Shown in pieces: positions 1 to 7,870 of a DNA stretch of 63,111 bases; the stretch's first letter is position 1, and the number at the start of each line of letters is the position of its first letter. The notes below the pieces were generated by a model that was not told the DNA's origin, did no database searches, and was given only the letters and a program-made list of their open reading frames with translations. Location: the NCBI GenBank assembly GCA_026392015.1, contig JAPLCW010000165.1:1-63111 (forward strand), in the 5' to 3' direction. Position numbers and translations under genes: made by a program. Source of the DNA: Candidatus Auribacterota bacterium (GTDB taxonomy: Bacteria; Auribacterota; Tritonobacteria; UBA1439).

Positions 1-90
1 CGCCCTTGCAGATGGGATCTCGGTACTGCTGACGTACTTGGGCGCATTTATGCAAAAATCACGAACTAACTTCTCAAGTACGGCCCAGAG

Positions 91-118
91 TCAAATCATG
101 CTTTTTGACCCGATTTGA
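91..118. repeat. Short inverted repeat upstream of transposase
   Basis: TCAAATC at 91-97 is matched by GATTTGA at 112-118, a 7-bp stem with a 14-nt loop. REP-associated transposases often sit next to palindromes, so this could be a substrate hairpin, but one short stem is weak evidence. Confidence 0.25.
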
Positions 119-177
119 AAAAACTGGGGATAGTCCAGCAGTATTGACAGATGATTGAGGAGGATGATAGTTTTATC

Positions 178-1188
178 ATGGCTAGATCTCTCAGGATTGA
201 GTATTCCGGCGCATGGTACCATGTGACAAGTCGTGGGAATGAGCGTGCTGAGATATTCAGAGATGACAAGGATAGAAGGCGGTTTCTAGAGGCATTGGAA
301 GAGAGTATCGATATATTCAAGGTGGAAGTGCATTGCTATGTAGTGATGAGCAATCACTTCCATTTTTTATTGCGTACACGGGAAGCTAATCTCGGCCGCT
401 TTATGCAGCGATTCAATACGGCCTATACGGCATATTTCAATCTCAGGCATCACCGGGCGGGACATCTTTACCAGGGAAGATACAAAGCCATACTTGTGGA
501 TGCGGATGAATATCTTCTGGAACTCAGCCGATATCTGCACCTCAATCCGGTACGCCTGAAGAGATACAAAGAAACATCGTTGCAAGACAGAGGCAAAATA
601 TTGGAAGCTTACGCGTGGAGCAGTTTGCCGGGATATATTGGTTTAAGGAAAAGGGATAAGTTTGTGACATACAGTTTGGTATTAGGATACATGGGGGGAG
701 ACACAAAGGAGGGCAAGAAAAAATATAGGGATTTCGTGCTTGCGGGGTTGAGTAGAGAAGTGAAAAACATACTTGAAGAGACACAGGCAGAGGCGATATT
801 AGGTACGGACAGTTTCATTACATGGGTAAAGAAGACGTTTATAGAGGGGAAGGAATGGAAACAGAGGGAATATCCCCATGTGCGGGAGTTGAGGAGTTCA
901 ATCCCGGTTGAGGTAATCGCCAAAATTGTGAGCAAAGAATATGGAACAGTGCCTGGTGAGTTACTTACGGCGCGATCACCATGGCGCGAGGCACGCCAAA
1001 TGCTGATTGAACTTAGTTACCGACTTAATTTCAGGAAGAAGTCGTTGCAGGAATTGGGACGGGAACTGGGTGGCATCTGTGGCGCCTCAATAGCGCATAC
1101 TCATAAGCGAGTTCAGAAGAAAATGATAAGTGATAAGAGGCTGTCTGAAAAGGTAAATTCACTACATCAGAAGATTATCAGTCAATAG
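178..1188 (+). CDS. REP-associated tyrosine transposase (TnpA_REP/IS200-like)
   Basis: Y1-type HUH transposase that would cut and rejoin single-stranded DNA at palindromic repeats. The HUH pair is visible as HFH at residues 60-62, and the likely nucleophile is Tyr112 in the EYLLELSRYLHLNPV segment. The start chosen is the ATG at 178, because MARSLRIEYSGAWYHVTSRGNER is the usual family opening; an in-frame ATG at 151 is the alternative. The protein is 336 aa. After residue about 230 it carries a helical tail (SLQELGRELGG...HTHKRV) that resembles the DNA-binding C-terminal domain of DnaA, a known addition in this family. It stands alone with no partner gene. The reading frame is intact, so it may be active. 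Confidence 0.88.
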   Translation: MARSLRIEYSGAWYHVTSRGNERAEIFRDDKDRRRFLEALEESIDIFKVEVHCYVVMSNHFHFLLRTREANLGRFMQRFNTAYTAYFNLRHHRAGHLYQGRYKAILVDADEYLLELSRYLHLNPVRLKRYKETSLQDRGKILEAYAWSSLPGYIGLRKRDKFVTYSLVLGYMGGDTKEGKKKYRDFVLAGLSREVKNILEETQAEAILGTDSFITWVKKTFIEGKEWKQREYPHVRELRSSIPVEVIAKIVSKEYGTVPGELLTARSPWREARQMLIELSYRLNFRKKSLQELGRELGGICGASIAHTHKRVQKKMISDKRLSEKVNSLHQKIISQ

Positions 1189-1246
1189 ATGAGGTCTGAC
1201 CCTGAAGGTTCTGAAGGTTTATTCCGGAAATTTTATAATACAGTAG

Positions 1247-2182
1247 TTACTCCCCTACGCCGTCATGCCGACACGATCTTCTACACCCCTGCCGGGAATC
1301 TCTCCTCTCCAACTCCTCTTCGATCGCCTTGAGGACCGCGTGTTTCTCGAGCGCCCAGTCCGGCGCGACGAGCGACTCCCGGGGCGCTTCTCCGGTGAGG
1401 CGCTGAATAACGACGGTTGGAGGCAGCAACTCGAGGAAGTCGCAGACGATACTCACGTAGTCATCCATCGCGAGAAGTTTGATTTTGCCTTCACGGTACA
1501 CTTTTTCGAGCGGGCTGCCCCCGAGCACATGGAGGAGATGTATCTTGATCCCCTCAATGGGGAGGGACGCGATGAAACGCGCGGTCTCGAGCATCATCTC
1601 CCTGTTTTCTCCGGGCAGCCCGAGGATGACATGGGTGCACACTTTAATAGCTCGCTTCTGCGCCCGCCGGACGGCGTCCGCAAATTGAGCGACGGTGTGG
1701 CCCCGGTTGATCGCCGCGAGGGTGGCATCGTGCGCGGACTGGAGTCCGTACTCGATCCATGTCTCATAGCGTTCGCGATAAGGGGCAATCAGATCCAGCA
1801 CGCTCTCCGGAACGCAGTCGGGTCTCGTTCCGATCGAGAGGCCGACCAGATCCGGGTGCTCGGTTCCTTCCCGGTACACCTGCTCCAGCTTTTCGAGGGG
1901 GGCGTACGTGTTGGAGAACGCCTGGAAATACGCGATGAACTTCTTCGCGCCGTAACGGCGGCGCATTGCCTCCATGCCCTGGATGAGCTGCTCGCGGACC
2001 GGCGCTGCCCGATCGCACAGCAATGAAGCCGATCCGCGAGGGCCGCAGTAGAGACACCCCGACGTGGAGATCGACCCGTCCCGCGTGGGGCAATTGAAAC
2101 CGGCATCGAGCGGAACTCGATAGACGCGGCATCCGAATTTTTGCCGCAGGTAATTGGAAAAGCGGTTATAGCGTTCTTGCAT
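1247..2182 (-). CDS. Radical SAM protein, TIGR01212 (YhcC-like) family
   Basis: Predicted radical S-adenosylmethionine enzyme of about 311 aa, full length for the family. The [4Fe-4S] cysteines are in an N-terminal segment (CPTRDGSISTSGCLYCG, residues about 31-47), with the spaced-out first Cys typical of TIGR01212 and Elp3-like proteins rather than plain CxxxCxxC. Other family marks are GLSIGTRPDC, GLQSAHD, HVILGLPGE and KIHLLHVLGGSPL. The ATG at 2182 is chosen because MQERYNRFSNYLRQKFG matches the family opening; the frame also allows 2218. It converges with the upstream transposase and is the only clear minus-strand gene of the window. The substrate is not known from sequence; RNA modification is one proposal for relatives. 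Confidence 0.9.
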   Translation of the reverse strand: MQERYNRFSNYLRQKFGCRVYRVPLDAGFNCPTRDGSISTSGCLYCGPRGSASLLCDRAAPVREQLIQGMEAMRRRYGAKKFIAYFQAFSNTYAPLEKLEQVYREGTEHPDLVGLSIGTRPDCVPESVLDLIAPYRERYETWIEYGLQSAHDATLAAINRGHTVAQFADAVRRAQKRAIKVCTHVILGLPGENREMMLETARFIASLPIEGIKIHLLHVLGGSPLEKVYREGKIKLLAMDDYVSIVCDFLELLPPTVVIQRLTGEAPRESLVAPDWALEKHAVLKAIEEELERRDSRQGCRRSCRHDGVGE

Positions 2183-2421
2183 GAAAGGGTCCGTGCCTGA
2201 CGGGGAAGAGTATAGCACACCGGAAAGAATCGTGACGGCGTATCGGCGTGTCGGTGTGTGGGAGTGAACAGATCGTGTGCGGGTATCTGTGTGCCGGCGC
2301 CTTCAAAGCTGTATAGTCGCCGGCTCGCCATTTCGCCCATTCACCGGCTCGATGCGTTTCCCCCGCCGTCACGCGCAAACGCGCATACGCTCGCACGGTT
2401 CACAACCTTCTGCCAATCCTC

Positions 2422-2451
2422 TGGACGTTTCGAAATCGGTTGTTATACAAT
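2422..2451 (+). promoter_or_regulatory. Possible sigma70-type promoter of the CvpA-like gene
   Basis: TGGACG (2422-2427), 18 bp, then TACAAT (2446-2451), ending 25 bases before the GTG start. The -10 is good (5/6) and the -35 is poor (4/6). The region is AT-rich compared with its surroundings. Confidence 0.35.
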
Positions 2452-2476
2452 ACAAACAATCTGATGGAGGCTGTGC

Positions 2477-3568
2477 GTGAATCTCGATCTTGTGCTGCTC
2501 ATCTTCTTTCTCTTCTGTTTTAGTATAGGGATCGTGCGCGGATTCCTCTATCAATGCGCCTCGCTCGCGGCTCTCATCATCGGGCTTGCCGGCGCATGGT
2601 GTTTCTGCTCGATTCTGAGTATCGTCGGCCCCGACATTTTTATCCCGGGCAGCGCGCTCACTACAATCATCGCAACAGTCGTCTTTGCGCTGTTCTACAT
2701 CTTTTGCATGCGTTTCGGGAAGAGGCTGATACGGGTCAGGGCGCTTGCGTTCAGCAAGGGGTTCGGCGATAGGCTCGCCGGGGGGCTCTTCTCTCTGCTC
2801 AAGGGCGCGCTCGTCATTTTCCTCGCCCTCTGCATACTCGCCTCCGTTGAAGAAGAATGGGTGAGGGAGCACCCCAGGGCAGCGATGCTCTGGAGTCAGT
2901 CCCTCATCGTTGAGCTTGCCCGCAGCCACAATATTCTCGGGCCGCTCCCCCCGGTTCGCCGGCTTAGGGGATTCCTTGTTGCCGCGCGGGACGTGAATGC
3001 GCGGATCCCTCTCCACGGCCAGCCTGAGTACACGAGGGTTGTTTCGAATCCCCGTTATCGGGAACTGAGGGAAGATCTCCCTTTTGCGCTTGCGGTGAAG
3101 AAGAGAGACTGGGCGGCGATTGTGATGGATCGCAGGTTCCAGGATCTGGCAGCCGACGAATCCTTCTGGCACGATTTTGCCGCCGTGAGATGGGAAAAAG
3201 CACTGGAAAAGCCGGCGCTCAACGTGGAACATCCCAAGATAGTCGCCGTTCCCTCGCCCACGGTCGTCGCTTCCCCTACGCCTCCGGTAGAGATTCAGCC
3301 CGCTATTTCGACTGTGATTTTAAAACGGGGGACAGCGCTCAAGGGGAAGATTGTGAGCGAAGATGCGGGGACCGTCGTCATGGATGTGTTTCTCAACGGC
3401 GGGGTGATCAGGATGAATCTCCTGCGAGAAGAGGTGGAGCGGATAGAAACGCCGGGAGTGAATCCACCCCCCACGCCGGAACCCAGCCCGGCCGTTCTGG
3501 GACAGAACGGGATCCACCGGAGTGGAGAAGGCGGCGTGACATTTCCCGCAGTAACGGATCCGGCTTAG
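2477..3568 (+). CDS. CvpA-type membrane protein with C-terminal beta domain
   Basis: The first about 125 residues form four hydrophobic segments with the CvpA-family marks IGIVRGF near residue 17 and GDRLAGGLFSLLKGALVI near residues 96-113. CvpA proteins are inner-membrane proteins linked to colicin V export and envelope stress. Here a soluble part of about 240 aa follows. It ends with a small domain (ILKRGTALKGKIVSEDAGTVV...REEVERIE, about 275-325) of the kind found in proteins binding ribbon-like or peptide ligands, then a Pro-rich tail. The GTG start has a good Shine-Dalgarno sequence, ATGGAGG at 2464-2470. The family name rests on the N-terminal part; the role of the C-terminal part is unknown. 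Confidence 0.75.
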   Translation: MNLDLVLLIFFLFCFSIGIVRGFLYQCASLAALIIGLAGAWCFCSILSIVGPDIFIPGSALTTIIATVVFALFYIFCMRFGKRLIRVRALAFSKGFGDRLAGGLFSLLKGALVIFLALCILASVEEEWVREHPRAAMLWSQSLIVELARSHNILGPLPPVRRLRGFLVAARDVNARIPLHGQPEYTRVVSNPRYRELREDLPFALAVKKRDWAAIVMDRRFQDLAADESFWHDFAAVRWEKALEKPALNVEHPKIVAVPSPTVVASPTPPVEIQPAISTVILKRGTALKGKIVSEDAGTVVMDVFLNGGVIRMNLLREEVERIETPGVNPPPTPEPSPAVLGQNGIHRSGEGGVTFPAVTDPA

Positions 3569-3677
3569 AGGAAATATTTTGATTTAACCACGAATTACAC
3601 GAATTGCACGAATATAATTCGTGAAATTCGACCAATTCGTGGTTTGCCCTGCAGCAAAAGGGGTAGTACTCGCCATA

Positions 3678-3881
3678 GTAATGGGTTAGTTTTACAGCGG
3701 TATATAAACCACGGATGAACACGGATGGACACGGATTGGTTCACCTTATTCAATTGTGGGAGGGGCATCATGCCCCGATTATCGCGGATGGAAGCCGCTC
3801 ACACATTGTTTATCCATGGTTATAATAAGAATCTGCAAGTCTTGACAAAGTCAGCAGCCCCCAGCGTAACTGACCCATTGC
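3678..3881. mobile_element. MITE-like element, copy 1 (degenerate)
   Basis: The left end GTAATGGGTTAGTT (3678-3691) and the inverted right end AACTGACCCATTGC (3868-3881) match at 12 of 14 positions. The ends are of the same type as the three other copies in the window (GTAAYGRG...). The inside holds ACGGAT-type filler (GATGAACACGGATGGACACGG) and no convincing gene. No clean target duplication is seen for this copy. It abuts copy 2 with only 8 bases between. Confidence 0.5.
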
Positions 3882-3889
3882 CGACTATT

Positions 3890-4031
3890 GTAATGGGTCA
3901 CTTATGGGTGGCACATTGCTGAATATGTCATTCCTGCGAAAGCAGGAATCCAGGTTTCATAATGGATCCCCGCTTTCGCGGGGATGACAAGCGAAATGGA
4001 TACCCCCCATAAGTGTCCCCTTACCCCTTAC
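3890..4031. mobile_element. MITE-like element, copy 2, with 8-bp target duplication
   Basis: Imperfect terminal inverted repeats: 3890-3911 pairs with 4003-4024 at 19 of 22 positions (left end begins GTAATGGGTCACTTATGG). The right end carries a second CCCCTTAC, so the element ends at 4031. The 8 bases CGACTATT flank it exactly at 3882-3889 and 4032-4039, a clear target-site duplication. The inside holds the palindromic pair TGTCATTCCTGCGAAAGC / GCTTTCGCGGGGATGACA (3926-3989). It has no coding capacity, so it would need a transposase in trans. Confidence 0.75.
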
Positions 4032-4042
4032 CGACTATTTCA

Positions 4043-4072
4043 TTGTGACGGTGATGATTTTCTTGGTATCAT
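4043..4072 (+). promoter_or_regulatory. Possible promoter of the basic-protein gene
   Basis: TTGTGA (4043-4048), 18 bp, then TATCAT (4067-4072), about 48 bases before the start codon. TACAAT at 4075-4080 is an alternative -10. The promoter lies at the edge of the MITE-like element, so the insertion may have changed this control region. Confidence 0.3.
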
Positions 4073-4119
4073 CATACAATCGTGATTCTATCTACTATGA
4101 TAGAGGAAGGAGGGACAAG

Positions 4120-4617
4120 ATGATCGATAAGATTCTTGGCGTCGCGGCCCCGGAGAAGAAGGGAAAGACCAAGGCAAGAAAGAAAAGCTCGAAGAAAGTG
4201 GAACCGGTGACCAAGAAGAGAGCGAAGAGGATCAGGAAGAAAGCCTCGAAGGTAGCCGTAAAAATAGAAAAGAAGATTGTGAAGCGCAGGGGGAGAAGAG
4301 CATCGAAGAAGGCCTTGAAGAAAATCTCCCGCGCATCTACTCCCTCAATCCTGATCGTGGGCCCCGATGGGAAGATCGAGCCGGTCTGGATCAAATACTC
4401 TCAAATGACTCCTGCGAAGCCCAGCAGGAAACCGAGCATCCCCACGAATATCCGTGTCGGCAACCTCGTGCAATGGACGACCGACGGCGGCAAGGAACGC
4501 ATGGGGATCGTTCAGGAATTCTACGGCGATTCAGCAGTGGTGGGGATGGGAGGGAAGAACGAACTCATCCGCATCGGCCGGCTCAAGATAATTGCCGCAA
4601 AGGTAAAAACAATCTAA
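4120..4617 (+). CDS. Histone-H1-like Lys/Arg-rich protein with small C-terminal domain
   Basis: A 165-aa protein in two parts. Residues about 12-70 are extremely basic and low in complexity (runs such as KARKKSSKKVEPVTKKRAK), like bacterial H1/Hc1-type nucleoid proteins. Residues about 110-160 (IRVGNLVQWTTDGGKERMGIVQEFYGDSAVV) look like a compact KOW/SH3-like beta barrel. DNA or RNA binding in the nucleoid is the likely role by composition; no family was firmly recognised. The start is fixed by GGAAGGAGG at 4105-4113, 6 bases before the ATG. The gene stands alone, between a MITE-like element and a gap. Confidence 0.7.
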   Translation: MIDKILGVAAPEKKGKTKARKKSSKKVEPVTKKRAKRIRKKASKVAVKIEKKIVKRRGRRASKKALKKISRASTPSILIVGPDGKIEPVWIKYSQMTPAKPSRKPSIPTNIRVGNLVQWTTDGGKERMGIVQEFYGDSAVVGMGGKNELIRIGRLKIIAAKVKTI

Positions 4618-4635
4618 CCCGCACGCTGCCGAAAA

Positions 4636-4654
4636 GGCGGGCTTTCAGCCCGCC
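4636..4654. repeat. Perfect hairpin in the 4618-4896 gap
   Basis: GGCGGGC TTTCA GCCCGCC forms a 7-bp perfect stem with a 5-nt loop, 18 bases after the stop of the basic-protein gene. There is no T-run, so it is not a canonical Rho-independent terminator, though it could protect or end the transcript. The rest of the gap (to 4896) shows nothing recognisable. Confidence 0.35.
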
Positions 4655-4896
4655 GCTCCGATAACTTGGCGCTGCGAGGTGGCGGGGATCGCGATATACG
4701 GATAGTCTGCCCCGCCGAAGAGGAGCATGTTCTCTCTTCCGCAGCAGGGGAAAACAGTGTCCCCGTTGCTGTAATGCTGCGAACGCCTCGTCGCGCCAAC
4801 ATTTGTGCCGGATCGCTCCTCCCGACCGCGGAACAGCCTCGTGGTGTCGCGCGCCATTGCCGCTGAGTCTCAACCACATACACAGGTGTCGCCTTG

Positions 4897-6195
4897 ATGC
4901 AGGAACGATACACTACTTTTCGCGCTTTGCGCCTGAGGAACTACAGGCTCTTCTTCGGTGGCCAGGGCGTCTCGCTCATCGGCACATGGATGCAGCAGAT
5001 CGCCATGAGCTGGCTTGTCTACCGTATGACCGATTCGGCGTTCCTTCTGGGCGCCGTGGCATTCTGCACCCAGATCCCCTCCTTCCTCCTTTCTCCCCTC
5101 ACCGGCGTGCTTGCCGACCGATGGGACCGTCGCGCGATCCTCGTGGTGACACAGACGATATCGATGGTGCAGGCATTTGTGCTCGCACTCCTTATTTTTA
5201 CGGGGGTTATCGCGGTCTGGCATATCATCGTCCTTGGGGTGCTGATCGGATGCGTTAATGCATTTGACATACCGGCGCGCCACTCTTTTGTCATCGACAT
5301 GGTGGAGAAAAAAGAGATGCTGGGAAACGCGATCGCGCTCAACTCGTTCATGTTCAACGCAGCGAGGCTCATCGGGCCTTCTATTGCGGGGGTGTTGATC
5401 GCGAGCCTGGGTGAGGGGGTGTGCTTCTTCCTCAACGGGGTGAGTTTTATCTTCGTGATTCTCGCGCTCCTGGCGATGCAGATAGTCCCCAGGAAAATGC
5501 AACCACGCACGGGGAATCTGATCGAGGAGCTGCGCGAGGGGGTCTCCTATGCCTTCGGTTTTCCGCCGATCCGCGCAATCCTGATGCTCATCAGCGCCAT
5601 CAGCCTGATGGGGATGTCCTACGCAGTGCTCATGCCGGTGTTCGCCAGGGATGTCCTGGGGGGAGGGCCGCGCACACTCGGCACCCTCATGGCGTCTGCG
5701 GGCGTGGGCGCGCTGATCGGCACGCTGTACCTCGCGTCGCAGAAGGACGTCCTGGCGCTGCGATGGACGCTGCCGGCATCCACCGCGATCTTCGGGGCCG
5801 GATTGATCGCATTCTCCTTTTCCCGACTTTTGCCGCTTTCGATTCTCCTGTTGTTTATCGCCGGTTTCGGGTTGATTGTCCAGATGGCCATGAGTAACAC
5901 AATCCTCCAGATGATTGTGGATGATGATAAGCGGGGCCGGGTGATGAGTCTCTATACAATGGCGTTCATGGGCATGACCCCCCTCGGCAGTCTCCTCAGC
6001 GGCTACCTCGCCAGCCGCTTCGGAGCGCCTTTCGCGCTCGCACTCGGCGGGTTCGTGTGCGTGGCCGCGGCGTGGCTCTTTGCAACACGGGTTCCGGCGC
6101 TCCAGCGGATGCTTCACGGAATTTCCGGTGCGGTTCCGGACCTGATGGGCGGAATCGAGACTGTAACCGAGTTGATCAATACCGAGAAGGAGTGA
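4897..6195 (+). CDS. MFS transporter (MFS_3, EntS-like)
   Basis: Twelve hydrophobic segments across 432 aa place it in the inner membrane as a proton-driven exporter of the major facilitator superfamily. The loop 2-3 signature is seen as GVLADRWDRRAIL near residue 65. MGMTPLGSLLSGYLASRFGAPFAL near the C-terminus is typical of the EntS/MFS_3 group, which exports small molecules such as siderophores. The ATG at 4897 is taken; a TTG lies one codon earlier and no strong ribosome site is visible. There is no partner gene that would name the substrate. Confidence 0.85.
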   Translation: MQERYTTFRALRLRNYRLFFGGQGVSLIGTWMQQIAMSWLVYRMTDSAFLLGAVAFCTQIPSFLLSPLTGVLADRWDRRAILVVTQTISMVQAFVLALLIFTGVIAVWHIIVLGVLIGCVNAFDIPARHSFVIDMVEKKEMLGNAIALNSFMFNAARLIGPSIAGVLIASLGEGVCFFLNGVSFIFVILALLAMQIVPRKMQPRTGNLIEELREGVSYAFGFPPIRAILMLISAISLMGMSYAVLMPVFARDVLGGGPRTLGTLMASAGVGALIGTLYLASQKDVLALRWTLPASTAIFGAGLIAFSFSRLLPLSILLLFIAGFGLIVQMAMSNTILQMIVDDDKRGRVMSLYTMAFMGMTPLGSLLSGYLASRFGAPFALALGGFVCVAAAWLFATRVPALQRMLHGISGAVPDLMGGIETVTELINTEKE

Positions 6196-6302
6196 CGTGA
6201 AGACAGGAGATTGTCCAAAATATCGAGCGGTAAATTCATTACTGACTAATTGCAAGACAGATATACTATTCACCATCTGGATTACTCCAAGTTTGGGAAA
6301 AG

Positions 6303-6440
6303 AAGAGATCATATATTTCACCGCGGAGACGCGGAGGGCGCAGAGGTGATAGATCATGCAGAGGGCCAGGCTATTATGGATTATTCTCTGCGATCGCTCT
6401 TTGCGTGCTCTGCGCCTCTGCGGTGAGCTATTGATCTCTT
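6303..6440. repeat. Long imperfect palindrome (CACCGCGGAG family)
   Basis: AAGAGATCA at 6303-6311 pairs with TGATCTCTT at 6432-6440, and CACCGCGGAG (6319-6328) with CTCTGCGGTG (6416-6425). Between them lie Gly-box-like GCAGAG words. This is a common filler repeat of environmental genomes, possibly a MITE relic. It fills most of the 6196-6539 gap; no gene is seen there. Confidence 0.6.
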
Positions 6441-6539
6441 GAATAAAACGGGAAAGTCCTGTGACCTAAAGACAATTGCGGCGGGTTTCAAAATATCATA
6501 CAATTGCGCTTGCGCCGTGCATGTGGGAAATAGAAAACA

Positions 6540-7667
6540 ATGGCCAGACAATCTGCTTCCAGAGCAGCGCAGAATCTGAGGAACCTCGCACAGAGGCACG
6601 GCACGCCTCTTTTTCTGATCCGGAGGTCCGTGGTACGAGAACAGCTTAACCGTTTCCGGAAGGCTCTGAGGCGCGTGGAGCCATTCTATGCGATAAAGGC
6701 CAATCCGCATCCCGGAATCCTTAAGACGCTCGTCGCCGCGGGCGCAGGTTTCGATGTCGCCTCGAAAGCCGAGATGGAAGCGGCTCTCTCCGCGGGCGCC
6801 GCTCCTGAGCGCATCATATTTGCCAACACCATCAAGCCGGCGGAGGCGATCGCCACGGCGGCGCGAGAGGGAGTGTTGCTCACCACCTTCGACAGCGAGT
6901 ATGAGCTCTACAAAATCGCAGAGCATTCCCCGAAGAGCCGGGTGCTCGTCCGCATCAAGGTGCCGAACATAGGGTCGGTTGTGGAGTTGAGCCTGAAGTT
7001 CGGAGTCGATCCCTCCGATGCTGTGCCGCTCCTCATCAAGGCTCGTCGCCTCGGCCTCACTCCCGCGGGGGTGAGTTTCCATGTCGGGAGCCAGTGCACG
7101 CACATGGAGAACTATGTCGAGTCGCTCGAAATGGCGGCGATTATTGTCAGGGACGCGAAACTCAAGCAGTTCCCTTTGGAGATTGTGGATATCGGCGGCG
7201 GCTTCCCCATCCCTCATCTCGACGGAGATGAAGACCAGTTTGATAAGACCGCAAGGGTGATCGCGCGCGAGATCGAACGCCTCTTCGATCGGAATTTGCG
7301 GATTATCGCAGAGCCGGGAAGGTTCATCTCGGGCCCCTCGGCGACGCTTGTCATGCGCGTGATCGGCAAGGCCATCCGCGAGAATAAGCACTGGTATTAT
7401 CTTGACGACGGCGTGTATGGCGACCTGAGCGGGATCATGTTCGATCATGCGAAGTATCAGTTCAATGTTCTGCGTTCGGGGAGGAGGCAGCTCTCCACGC
7501 TCGCCGGGCCGACCTGCGACAGCCTCGACATCATTGCGCGAGGCGAGGACCTCCCGGAGCTCGAGATCGGCGACATCGTCTATGTGAACAACGTCGGCGC
7601 CTACAGCAGCGCGAGCGCGACCACATTTAACGGGATCGCCCCGGCAAAAATTGTTGTGGTCCAGTAA
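6540..7667 (+). CDS. PLP-dependent ornithine/lysine decarboxylase-like (fold III)
   Basis: Alanine-racemase-fold decarboxylase of 375 aa, the usual length of the group IV family. Visible marks: the PLP lysine K53 in FYAIKANP, HVGSQC, DIGGGFP (phosphate loop), EPGRF, and GPTCDSLD, where C326 and D327 are the substrate-side Cys and Asp of ornithine decarboxylases. NVGAYSSASATTFNG closes the active site. The CDS pair in GPTCDSLD favours ornithine or lysine over diaminopimelate as substrate. A possible promoter (TTGCGG-N17-TACAAT, 6476-6504) precedes it. The next gene is deoxyhypusine-synthase-like, so the two probably form a polyamine pathway: putrescine made here would feed its neighbour. No gene symbol is assigned since the substrate is unproven. 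Confidence 0.88.
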   Translation: MARQSASRAAQNLRNLAQRHGTPLFLIRRSVVREQLNRFRKALRRVEPFYAIKANPHPGILKTLVAAGAGFDVASKAEMEAALSAGAAPERIIFANTIKPAEAIATAAREGVLLTTFDSEYELYKIAEHSPKSRVLVRIKVPNIGSVVELSLKFGVDPSDAVPLLIKARRLGLTPAGVSFHVGSQCTHMENYVESLEMAAIIVRDAKLKQFPLEIVDIGGGFPIPHLDGDEDQFDKTARVIAREIERLFDRNLRIIAEPGRFISGPSATLVMRVIGKAIRENKHWYYLDDGVYGDLSGIMFDHAKYQFNVLRSGRRQLSTLAGPTCDSLDIIARGEDLPELEIGDIVYVNNVGAYSSASATTFNGIAPAKIVVVQ

Positions 7668-7798
7668 GGACGATTCCCCATGGAGTGAAGGTTGTAACCG
7701 TGGATTCCGCCGATTAAATAAGGTTGAAGCACAGAGGGCACTGAGAACTCTGCGGTATTGTTTCAGTGGCTTCAGTGTTCGCAGTGGTTAAAGTCTGC

Positions 7799-7846
7799 AA
7801 CCGTAGATTTTCCGGATCAACACAATAATCCGCCTAATCTGCGGTT
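7799..7846. repeat. Palindromic filler repeat (AACCGYAGATT family)
   Basis: AACCGTAGATT (7799-7809) pairs with AATCTGCGGTT (7836-7846) at 10 of 11 positions. A single related arm (ACCGTGGATTCCGCCGATTAA) lies near 7696. It sits in the 203-bp gap between the decarboxylase and the deoxyhypusine-synthase-like gene. Confidence 0.55.
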
Positions 7847-7870
7847 ACACATTCAGGAAAGGAAATAAAG

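Noticed and set aside
1265..2026. A 253-codon plus-strand frame
   Set aside because: It lies opposite the radical SAM gene and has no family feel; high GC keeps it open.
3725..3922. A 65-codon plus-strand frame
   Set aside because: It crosses two MITE-like elements and has no ribosome site.
4636..4654. A terminator
   Set aside because: Good hairpin but no T-run.
4870..6357. A 495-codon minus-strand frame
   Set aside because: Exact shadow of the MFS gene, rich in Arg, His and Glu runs, with no recognisable domain.
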